64,000 bases of DNA. Source: Membranipora membranacea (taxonomy: Eukaryota; Bryozoa; Gymnolaemata; Cheilostomatida; Membraniporidae). The stretch spans positions 18,290,001 through 18,354,000 of the forward strand of contig OU612075.1 in assembly GCA_914767715.1 (NCBI GenBank), read 5' to 3'. Below, one piece after another: positions 10,995 through 22,100 of the stretch (within the stretch, counting starts at the first letter, position 1; every line of letters starts with the position of its first letter). The notes under the pieces are model-generated. The model had not been told where the DNA came from. It searched no databases and saw nothing but the letters and a program-made list of their open reading frames with translations. Made by a program: the position numbers and the translations under genes.

Positions 10995-12044
10995 CTTTAA
11001 ATACTTTAACTGTAATGCATATTTTGAATTTAAATTTTCCCATAATGACATTACTCATGGTTACTCCCCCCCCCCCCCCCTTTTTATATCTTCGTTGTCT
11101 CAGAATTTTTTTTATGATCCTAGTTACGAAATTTTGAGAGAAGACCAGTTTTTACTGCAGCAGGTATGCCTTTCCTATGACAATGAATTTCACAAAGATC
11201 AATATTTTGAAGGCTCGATCATGATACTTTATATAATTTTATGTTCTAATGGCCAGTCAATTAGAATCTGGAAGAGAATTAATAGACTACCATTAGAGGC
11301 TAAGAGAAATAATGATTTAGCAATGCTGGAGGTCTGCACCACTAAATCCCTATCTCCCAGTTTTTGACTTAATCACTCTGCTGTGCTTTTGTCATAGTAT
11401 ATTAAGTCCATGGCTTATGCATTTATTTGTATTGCTTTGCATGATCTTATTAAGTTTCCTTATATGTATATATGGCTCAGCAGCTAATCTGAGCCAACAC
11501 AATTTGGCTTATCTATAAAATACACTGCAAAAATACAGCTAGACAAAAGTCATCCACTATATGCTTTGTTGCCTACCATTTCTTATTTTTTATTATTACT
11601 TTATTGGCATCTATATCATTTTCAAAATGACTTATAATGACTATCTCCACCATAAAGCGTTATCCTGACTGTAGCATCGTAACACACTACTTATGAAAAG
11701 CCTAATTATGATATTTTTTTATTGCCATATCACTAGTTCATTGCTATAGTACTAATTATTATCCTGTTTCAATAAGTTTTACTGTGAAACAATGTTTTTT
11801 CTCTCTATTGTAAACAGAGGTCTGACTACTTGATGGTATTATATGCAATGCTTTATCAGTGAAAAAATAAACAAAAAGAAATATTGGCAACTAGATTTGT
11901 AATTTGAGCATATTGCTAGTTGAGGATAGGATAGGCATCATGGTGTACACAGTAGGTTTCTGACTGGTCAAGGAGTGAATCACACCGCATTCTGACTTGT
12001 TTCATAATCTTGTTCAGAGTAGCAAGACTCCCTCCGTCTTTAAA
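10995..12044. other. TLR 3' region and intergenic spacer
   Basis: A run of about 14 C at 11067-11080 is followed by AT-rich sequence. A candidate polyadenylation signal AATAAA lies near 11865-11870, which would give a 3' UTR of about 0.9 kb. A 90-codon open frame at 11095-11367 has no recognisable motif and is not called as a gene. Confidence 0.35.
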
Positions 12045-12154
12045 ACAAGTTTGTTCCCTCTGTTGTGGTGTGCTATTGCAGAACTTGACTATCCATTGCC
12101 TCGGTACTCGCATTTTGCATAGCACGCCATCGCCACAGAGGGAACAAACTTGTG
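12045..12154. repeat. Hairpin element, 18-bp terminal inverted repeats
   Basis: ACAAGTTTGTTCCCTCTG at the left end and its exact complement CAGAGGGAACAAACTTGT at the right end, with further pairing inside (GTGGTGTGCTAT against ATAGCACGCCAT). About 110 bp in total, non-coding. Behaves like a small MITE; no target duplication was identified. Confidence 0.65.
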
Positions 12155-12394
12155 TTACCCTGTCTTACCGTCAGGCATGTTGTAATAGATTAAGATCTCT
12201 TTTAAATTTACCTACACTACTGAGTAGGCGACACTATTTATTTCATAATTTTACACATAAAAAAGTTGCAAAAAACAGAGCTTCTAAGCATATACTTAAT
12301 CTAGTGCAAAAATCCCGAAAACATAAACGTTGTCTGAGAAGCAACTTCACTCAGTGGCGTATATTAGCACTCACGGCCCACGGATTTCCGTGAA

Positions 12395-12488
12395 TGGCTG
12401 AATAGCTCAGTGTGTAGAGTGTCTGCCTAATAATCACTGTTAATAAGATTGTTGTGGGTTTGAAACCCATCAAGGTCAGGTTTTTTTC
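12395..12488 (+). repeat. tRNA-like sequence (SINE head or tRNA relic)
   Basis: Contains an A box, TAGCTCAGTGTGTAGAGTG, and a T-arm/B box in GTGGGTTTGAAACCCAT, spaced as in a tRNA gene. A T-run near 12480-12487 is a plausible pol III terminator. The acceptor stem does not pair well (TGGCTGA against AAGGTCA) and the anticodon arm is irregular, so a functional tRNA is unlikely. A tRNA-derived SINE or a decayed tRNA fits better. Confidence 0.5.
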
Positions 12489-12829
12489 AAATAGGTGCTT
12501 TATAACTGGAGCATTTTTACCGTAATCTTCTACTGCTATTGAGTTGTTTTCTGAAAGTACCCAACAGCTCAGTGAGCTATTGAAATACCTCTCTGCTTGC
12601 ACTATTTTGCTACCGATATGCAAAAATTTCCGTGGTGGGAAGGCGCTGCGCCCGATTATTATGCTCATCTCTGAAAAGTCAGTGAGTGAAATTTTTTAGA
12701 ATATACGCCCCTGACTGCACCTTTATTAAACCCTCATTCAGAACAAATTTTGGAAAATCAGCCCTTTTAAACTTACCATACAAATTTACACTTAAACATA
12801 AATCAGCTAAAACTCTCCTTAATTTTGAT

Positions 12830-14589
12830 TTACCTGGAACATGTATGTATGAACTCTTTATTGATTAAAATAATACACGAAAAAAAATAAAATGCCTCTA
12901 TTTGCAGGCGAAGATGAAAGGATAATATTTGAGAATGTATCAAAATACAATCTACAGGAAAATTGGTTTTTGTACAGTTTTACAAGTATTATAGATGACA
13001 TAATAATGAAATACAGTTTGAGGCTTGAAAATAAAATATCATGAGTATTTGAGTGGCAATTATTTGGCAATTGTATGTATGTATGTATATATTTGTATCA
13101 ATTCTCATGATAAAATCAATGTTTCTCTTGTGCTCTGTGAATAAAAATAAAGTTTTAAAAATTATATTAAAACATCGACTAGATTTATAATAAATGAATC
13201 AAGCTATTCGATTGAGCAGTTTTACACATAATGAGCGAAAACAGTGTTTACGGCAGTTTACACGGTAGGCTGGCACTCTGTATCTACCAGATGGGAGTTG
13301 TTCTAGCGTTATGACAGTGTCTTTGCCCGAAGCGAACATTCTCAGGCATTTAGTTTTGAAGAACTTATCGAATATATCGTCTATGGTTGTAACTTCAAGC
13401 CTGCCTTTGCTTAGTCTACGTGCTGTGTTGATGAGGTGATTGTACTGGTTCTTAATATCAGATGAGAGGTGTCCGTATATAATACATAGGTGATATTGTA
13501 GGACGCTTTCGAGAAATGAGGTGTATGCCAGCTTAATGGTAGTTGTCTTGACATTCATAAAGGCTAGCTGCTTCATGATGAATAGTCGTTTGTTAGCTTT
13601 GCTGATGATGTTTTTGGTGTTCGTATTGAAGTTAAGCTTATGATTGAGTGTGGTGCCAAGATATTTGTATTCATCTACTCGTTCGATGGTGGAGTTGTTG
13701 ATCATGATGGGTGGAGGGTCAGGATCATCGCGTAGATTACAGAAAACAAGCTCTTTGGTTTTCTTTGTGTTGATGAGCAGACTGTTTCTTGTGCACCAGG
13801 ATTCGATGTTATTGATTTCAACTTGCAGTGATGATGGTGATTTTGGCGAGATGAATTCTAATATCACAGTGTCATCGGCGTATTTTATGATGGTGTGATC
13901 ATCGCTTACTGCCATGTCGTCTACGTAAAGTGAGAAGAGGATGGGACTGAGGACACATCCCTGAGGGCATCCAGTTGATGTTATGATGCTGTTAGATAGG
14001 GTATTACCTACTTTCACTCGCTGTGTACGTGATGACAGAAAGTTATATGACCAGGATACGATGTTGGGGTTTACTTTATGAGATGACATCTTTTGGACTA
14101 GGGTGTTACTGTTGATTGTATTAAAAGCACTGCTAAAGTCAATGAAAATCGAGCGTACATAATTCTTTGCAGAGCTATCGAGATGATTAGTGATTTTGTC
14201 AAGTAACAACAATAGAGCATCGTCTGTACTGCTGTTACGTTTATAGGCAAACTGGTTACTATCGACAATGTGAGCACTGATGTGGGGCGCTACAAGTTTC
14301 TCAAGACACTTAGCGAGGATTGGTGTCAGGGCGATGGGCCTAAAGTCTTTAGGTTCTGTTGCGCCTTTCAGTTTAGGTAAAGGCACTATATTGGCAGCTT
14401 TCCAAATATCGGGCACAGTGGCACTTTGTAGCGAGATATTGAACAAAGTACACATAGGAGCAGCTATACAATCTGCTAGTGTTCTTATCATCCGTGCCGA
14501 TATTCCATCAGGGCCACTACTTTTACCAACATTTACGTTCCTGAACACATTGTACACATCACTGATAGTAAAAAATTACCTGGAACATG
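12830..14589 (-). mobile_element. 5'-truncated jockey-type LINE insertion with 14-bp flanking repeat
   Basis: TTACCTGGAACATG occurs at 12830-12843 and again at 14576-14589, directly flanking a reverse transcriptase segment on the minus strand. This is the expected look of a target-site duplication made by target-primed reverse transcription. Reading 3' to 5' on the plus strand, the inserted DNA starts with TATGTATG and an AATAAA signal (minus strand, complement near 12860-12866). About 230 bases later there is a second (TACA)n stretch at 13072-13090, where the LINE proper may end. The right, 5' end is cut off inside the reverse transcriptase. Confidence 0.6.
13199..14557 (-). pseudogene. LINE reverse transcriptase, open 452-codon fragment
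   Basis: Uninterrupted minus-strand frame coding most of a non-LTR reverse transcriptase. Motifs in order: SSGPDGIS before the fingers, PKDFRPIALTP, the motif A segment SIFIDFSSAFNTI with its catalytic Asp, GCPQGCVLSPILFSLYVDD, and the YADD catalytic box (KYADDTVILEF). The C-terminal part has YKYLGTTL and ends PSGRYRVPAYRVN. The endonuclease domain is missing, so the copy cannot move by itself. The intact frame and catalytic residues suggest a fairly recent insertion. The jockey-like clade is an inference from the motif style. Confidence 0.8.
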
Positions 14590-14599
14590 ATACAGTAAA

Positions 14600-16122
14600 C
14601 TCATAGATTGAACATTTATATCTTTACCCAACGTTTATTCTGCAGCTAATCAGCTCCTTAACTGCAACACTGGTACATGGGGTAGAGACAGCTTTTTAAG
14701 ACATCTCATACATACACTTAATAATATACTATTCTAAAAAACTTTTTATACAACATAGATCTGATTTTTCCATGTTTTTCTTTCTTGTCAGTATTAACAA
14801 CGTATTTCGTGACAAATTTTTGTCTATGATAGTAATAAATCCATCAATTATCGAACTTATTTTTCGTCAATACTTTTTTTTATTTCATAAATAACTCATA
14901 CCCAATATTGTCACATGTTATTCATTATAATTAACTCTGCGTTTAACTTTGGTAGTGAGCTTGATATGTTTTTTTGCTGTTTCCAGAGGTCAACAAGTTC
15001 CCTATAATAGAATTCCTTTTGTTATCAATACACTTTAAAGAAAACCTCTATCAATAATAAATAAAATTTACAACTGAAGTCTAAGTTGTCTACTCATGCC
15101 GGTTTGATACCTGCAGAGCAGTTTTGGGAGTTGTCTTGTATTATTGAAAGTCGCGTGGGCACACTATAAATTCGAAGAAATAGATAAATAAGGCTCATAG
15201 TCCAGATCCGACAGAAGCGACATATTTCCTTAACATAACAACCGGATATATACCAATCAGGAATTCTTGAGAAAGTTTGTTTGGGACTATTTTGTATTTG
15301 GTTGGCAACAGGTAGACATAATATTTCTAACTGTTATATATTATGGTCAGACACTGATCCGCTGTGAGAAAAAGGTTTGTGATCAGACTCATGAATTACA
15401 GCTGTCTCTGAGACTTCAACTGTATCTTGTCACGTGTGTGTATCATCACCATGGACCAGGGAGGAGTCTTTTCTACCTACTAAACTATTAATTAATATAT
15501 TTATTACATGTATTGTATCTATCGTATCTGAATTAATTCAATGTTGGTCCTATCAAGTTGATGTATTGTTTTGTTGTAAACTACTATATATATATATCCA
15601 GGAAGAATCCATTCTCCCTGATATATCTATCTGTTTTTACTCCTTATATCATTCAACTGTATAGTAGTATACTCTACTAAAACTGCATAAAAAGGGCCAT
15701 AAAAAAGCAATAAAAAGGGCCATAACAAAAAGGCCATAAAAAAGCCACAAAAAGGGGCAAGAAAAGGCCGTAAAGTAACTTCACATCATCATGTGAGGAC
15801 ACTGATGTACCTATATTATAATAAATAAAGTAGTACAATAAACTCCGCCCGCGAAGCAGTTCGGGCTCAAGGTCCTGCCCCATCATGGTACAGCAGTCAG
15901 TCTAGGGACTGGGAGTCTAGTCAAACCTCCTGCCTGTTCTGTTCTGTTATGCCATTCAAAAATGATAAGGGGAACCTGTTAATCTCCCTGCTGTTATGTA
16001 TTATCTAATGATGGGGAGCTATCATGACCGACACAAGTGGGATTGTTTGGTAGTAAACATGGGTCAAGTGTTCTGCATTTTAACAGAACTTCTAGTTCTA
16101 ATTCGGTCCTCTTTAAACTTGG
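14600..16122. other. Spacer between LINE and ATP10 gene
   Basis: AT-rich. At 14803-14848 there is a diverged piece resembling the 3' tail of the LINE at 50.4 kb (ATTTCGTGACA, then GATAGTAATAAATCCATC). At 15680-15775 there is an A-rich tandem repeat. The promoter and any upstream non-coding exon of the ATP10 gene may lie here but could not be located. Confidence 0.4.
15682..15775. repeat. Imperfect tandem repeat, AAAAAGGGCCATAA units
   Basis: Four to five degenerate copies of a unit of about 17-20 bases built on AAAAAGGCCATAAAAAAGC. Low-complexity, non-coding. Confidence 0.6.
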
Positions 16123-19100
16123 ATGTCTGGAAAGTATCTATGCATGCTTTGTAGAACACAGAGGCAAACACCACACCTGCTTGAAGTGGGATTGATCCGA
16201 ATAAGGAATGACATTAAGTTACAAACGAGAGGTGATATAACATCAACTGAAGTTGAGTTTGGTATGACAATAATTATGTCAGGGAAGACAAGGCCATCCA
16301 TCTTATTTTCCAATTTCAGGAAATTCACTGAAGACAATTCTGTGATGGAAAGAGATTCCAGTAGAAACTTCTTCAGTGCTGGTCTGGATAAACTTTGCTT
16401 TCATAGAAGGATAAAACAGAAGCATACATCGAGGGTTGTGTTTAATAATGTCGCTTTGGAGGAAACATCTGAACATCACATTCCACCGCAGAAGTTCTAT
16501 AAAACTAACGTCATAAAGGTTAGTAATTGCTCAACTGTTATCAAAATTTTCTAAACCTGCTACTTTTAATTGAGGTTTGATGATGCATTATAAATTTTAG
16601 ACTATAATCAGATTGTTACTGTTCCATGGATAGGTACTTGTATATTTCTTCAGGTTTAGATTGAAATAAAGATGTAACTGAGTTGACAGTGCTCATTTCA
16701 GTATGACGTGCTTGTTAGAAAGACCTACTCAGGCACCTATGATTACCTTTGTAGGCTATTGTCACAGGATATCCTGATAGTCATGAGATGCGTTTTGATC
16801 ACCATGCCAATAAGTAATTACAGGGATTATGATGCTTTGCTTGTCCGTGACAGGTATATGAAACATGCATGACCACCATGTTAAGACTCTGTCCAGACTA
16901 AGATGAATTTACAGTTCCATCATTTATTAGCGTGATATTTTTTTCTTTTTCTAGACAACAAAGTACTCCATACTGACATTCCTACCTAAGAACTTATTCG
17001 AGCAGTTTCACAGATTCGCCAATATCTACTTCTTATTTATTGCTCTCATTAACTTTATCCCAGCAGTAAGTGTTTGTTAAATTCATAGTTCCCCAGACAT
17101 TTAATTTAGATAAAGTTCGGTGTAACAATCAGCATTGTTATGGTTGACAATGACCCCCCCACACCGTCTCTCTCCAAGACAGAGGACTAGCTAGACTTAG
17201 TTTACTCACATTGTAGTCTTATTCTAATGAATATTTGATCAAGATTTGTGAGGCTTGACAAGTGAAAACAATACAAGGGTCCCTCTAATTTTGGTTGCTT
17301 TGCTAGATTTCCTGGAACTTTAAATATTTCCTAAATGGGATAAGGTTATTATTACTTCTGAAATCTCTTGCGAAACCATGGCGCTTATATCACGTTAGTG
17401 ATATCATTGAATGGGCAAAATGTTATTGAGTACCAGGAAGAAATCTGATAGCTTTATTTTATCATTGTATGTTGCAATACATGATTTAAAAACCAACATG
17501 TTTAACCGCCTGTTTGGATGGTAGGGACTTTCCCTAAAGCTTGAGGAACAGCATTTACAAACACTATTTGATCACTTATAGCTAAACTAATTTTTTAAGC
17601 ATTTAGGGCAAACATAACATGAATTTAAACTCATATGGGCTTGATGTTATATATGTCTATGAGTACTCTATATGAGGACTCTGAATGTCCTGCTAGATGA
17701 TAGCCAGGGTACACATTGATATGATATTGGGTTGCACTGAACTGGGCATATGGCAAATATCCCATGGATAGTGCAGAGCCTATCCCGTTAAATCACTCTG
17801 TACCAGCATTGAATTGTTGAACAAGTCCTGTGCATACCCTAATTCATCTCATCAATAGCTGATAAACAGATTAAAATTGATTCCAATAATAATAATGTAG
17901 TCCGCAGTTCCGAGTAGAAGCAGTTTGTTTGTTATTTGCCTTGTTCCTAAGCTACCTGTAGACAAAATTCAAATTATACACTATAGTCAATGACTTATAA
18001 TCTTTGACCTCAGAACTTGCAAAATGCAGAGGGACCCCAACCTCAAGCATGGATGGGTGGCATAAGGGGGTGGGAGAAGTGCGAGAGACAGGGGAAGGTA
18101 ATTTTGTAATACCAATAATTTTAATGAAAAAAACTCAGGCCAACCCTCTAAGATTCTTCACAGGGAGTATAGATTCTTCAAGCTCTTTGCCTCAGTTTTT
18201 TCCATTAAAATTATTGATATTGCAAAATTACCTTCCCCTGTCTCTCGCACTTCTCCCACTCCCTTATGCCACCCATCCATGTTTGAGGTTGGGGTCCCTC
18301 TGCATTTTGCAAGTTCTAGTTATAATCTTTGCTATAGTAGATTGTGTAGTCAAATGTGTAAAGGAATGTGTAGCGGTGTATAAAAGGTGTGGTGTGTATG
18401 TCACAATTCTTGTAATATGAATGCCTCTAATACACATTAGTGAAGAAAACAAACACAACCGACACAATTGACTCTATTATATCAAGGATTATGTGAATGG
18501 GTGCATGTTACGCACTGTGACCAATGATGCTCCACATCCTCAATGCTGTAGCTCAGGGCATGAAGTAGGCCTCAGCAGCAGTTATATAGTAGTAGTATGA
18601 GCCCCCCCCCCAACTCTTGCTGCACCCCCTCAACCCTTCCCGGCTGGGGATATAGTAGTAAAGTATTCACTGGGAGAAAGAGTTCGCCATTTGAACATGC
18701 TTGGAAAAAATGAAATCTATGGCTAGCTAAAATTAAACCATCCCAAAACCACCTTAACTCAGCTATAGCTAAACTTTTCTCCTCTTTGATGGTTCTATTT
18801 TTGCTGTCTGAACAGGATATCACAATTACCATCATGACTAACAGATACAGTATAGTCTTCTTAGCTAATTTCCCTCAATTGTTTGATGTGGTCAATGTAT
18901 CACCTTGAAGACCCTAGAGGTATGCTTATGTCTTTAAATGTTGGGGAATTTCAGAGTAATACTACATGGGCTCTCTAGCAACACTTTTTCCTGGATATAA
19001 GGGATTAGCTGAGGATTAAACTGAAGGGAAAGAACCAGAGCAAAAACAGTTGGATTGATTTGTCACTGCCAGAGTTCATGACTCTGGTTGTAACCAAACT

Positions 19101-22100
19101 GGTATCAGTGATGATTTTACTTCCTTCGTTACTGTATGTCCTGGTAATCGTCTTAGAATTGTTTCAGTATTTCTTGATATTGTTGATAATTCGAGTTCCT
19201 GTTAATAATGAATTCTTCCGTCGATATTGTAGATTGGGGCGTTTGGAGAGGAGATAGCGCTCATACCCGTGATCGGTGTCCTCGCAGTCACAGGAATCAA
19301 AGATGCGTATGAAGATTATAGGCGATACAGGCAGGATAAAAAAGTCAATACTACCACATGTCTAGTGTATAGCAAGTAGGTAGACACAGCTGGCCAATTC
19401 TGACTCTTGAATAGTTTAGGCCCGGAAATTGGGATAGTTTTGCACAATTTTAGTAAAATCTAAAAGCTAAAATTTTTCAAATACTACATCGCTCCTCAGC
19501 CAACATGGTATTAAGGATTTCTTAAGCTGGTCCAGTCAACTGAATGAAAATAATAGTTAAAATAACCTAAGCCAAAGCCACTTCCTCTACTTAGCGGGAG
19601 AGAAATGAGCTAAGTTATACCAGGCGTAATGTGAGAGAAACAGATTATCATTGGACATTAAAGTACTAAAATAACCTCATTAGGTAGGTAGGTAGCAGGC
19701 CTTGAGCTGCAAGCTGGGAGCAGTTATTCAAGTGTTTGTTGGCATGCATCTTCACAGATAGGATATGTAAACAAATTTTGAGTGTTTCAACTGCCAATCA
19801 CTATGTCTTACTGGGCCTTAGCTTGATTCCTGCTGTAAAAAAATCAGAGTTGGGAAAGATTAAAGTTTGTGGAAATGACAAAAATTTCTGTGTAAGAACT
19901 GCTACAGTCCAGATAGCAACCTGACCATGACTTGTCATGTTAGCATCAGGATATTACAGTCAGTACCTTAGCAACAGACTGACCGTACCTTGTACTTAGT
20001 GGCGTGTGTGCCATGAGTGCCTCAACTAGAGTAGCTTAATTATGGCTAGCAGGTTCCCCTTTCAAACCAGTAATATATTATCACAGAGTAAGGATATATC
20101 CTTACTCTGTGATAATATCCTAACATTTCAACTAGTAATCTACTCCCACACAAAGTTCCCTGATTGTCTTCGCTTATCAGTTTCAACTTTCTAATTTAAC
20201 TCTTTAACAATAGGGATCGTTTATGTGATGTACTCTAATTGATACTGATAGAATTGAGCCCTGTTCTTAGTATTGGCTGTACGTACTCAAAGGTGAACTT
20301 TGAGAGCATTTTGTCATGCAACAGTTGGGCCCCGAAATATGCGATCACCTGTCAGTGGTAGTATCTTGGGTGGTAGCTAGTCATGTACAGGTAAATTGGT
20401 ACACGTCACCCAAAATTGAGCTGAGTATGAGTCAGATGAGCCTGTCCTTACTCCCATCATTAATGTCCTATGGATTATCCTATTATTATCATATGTTATT
20501 AGATGATAAGGAGTACCTAGTGCCTGATCTGAACTCTAGTATGACTATGAATCTCTGCAGACTAACACTTCCGACAATAACTTTCCCCATTTACTGTGAG
20601 AAGCCCAGGATATATTCACAGAGTAAGGATATATCCTTACTCTGTTATATATTCTTCTGTGATGTTACCTGTTTAGGTGAAACCACAATCAAGTTCCTGA
20701 TATCAAATTCCTAATGGCCTATCAGGTTTTGAAATAATTATGGTTACAGGTAGATCTGGTCTCTGACTGATCAGGTCTTTTAATTTGAATGAGTGATGTT
20801 TTTAATCAGTCAATCAATATGGGAATTAGTCCACTGAAGGTCTCATTTTGACTGTTTTAACTGTAAGACCCCTGGGAAAGTGAACATGAACTAGTGATTT
20901 CATCTTCTTTATCTGTTGTAGAAAAAGTTCCCAGTATGTGGCGTCCATGTTTAGTCAAGTTTTAGTGGGTGACATAGTAAGAGTGAAATGTAACGAGGTA
21001 AGATAATCCTTTATCAGCTGTCATATTTATTCCTCACTGACAGCAGAGAGGGTATCCCACCCTCCCTGCCTTTCTTAGACTGACAGTCAGAAACAGGCAC
21101 CTTACAACTCCAAACAACCTCAGGTGTTTCACAGAGGGTTGTAACTGTTGTGACAAAGACAGATAGTTTGCAGCCACTGGTTGTGTCACCTTTGTCTCGT
21201 CATTCTTAGTTTTTTTGGTACATGTCTTTGTACCGGTTGAGCGTCAAGCTTACTGATTACGCAAGTACATTGTTATCAGCCTTGAGCTAACAGTTTTAGG
21301 TAACTCATATTTGATGTCTTGTTTGCTTAGTGTTATTATAATACTGGGAAAGGCTAGGGAGGTCTGACCTTGATAAAGCATTTCATGTTCGATAACGGGC
21401 GGAAATTTGGTCATAGATAGATAATGTTGTGCCAAAATACAGCTTTACCAAATTTACAAGGTTTTATAAAGCTATCTTGGCGCAACATTATCTTTGACAA
21501 AATTTCCTTGCTATCAAACATGCAAAGCTTTATGTAAAAAATTTATATGTGTATATTTAATGATGCAACCCAAAATTTGACCGCACTCTTGGACTCCCTA
21601 TCTCATGAGCAAATATTGATAGGGTCCACTTCAATGCCTCATATCATAGTTTCTTGTGGTCACAGTCAGTCAGTCGTTTGAATTGTATTGAAGCTGATTA
21701 GTGGGAGAAGCAGCTTTGGTTATCCCAATATTGATGATCCCCAAGCTTTGATGATCCCAATCTAATTTTGTTTGATACCTCAAGCCCTAGCCAAAATTTG
21801 AGAATTTTGCTAATATAGCAGCACAGCATCATTATTTATAAGTCAATGGTCAAAACAAACGGTGGGTATGGTATACCTTGCAAAAGGCATATGTCACGGA
21901 AACCAAGTCATACTGTTAGGATTATTACTGTTTGTGGAAAGTGATATGAAGTCAGCACAACTATTATATTATGTACTATATATTATATTACATCATGTAC
22001 TATATTATGACTGTGTTATATTTACTAGGTTATTCCAGCGGACTTATTATTACTCGGATGTTCTGAAGAGACGTCAACATGTTTTATAGAAACAGCCAAC

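Noticed and set aside
13644-14606. Plus-strand open frames opposite the 13 kb LINE
   Set aside because: Antisense shadows of the reverse transcriptase frame.
18004-18420. 138-codon open frame
   Set aside because: It reads through both arms of the foldback element at 18007-18319 and has no protein motif.
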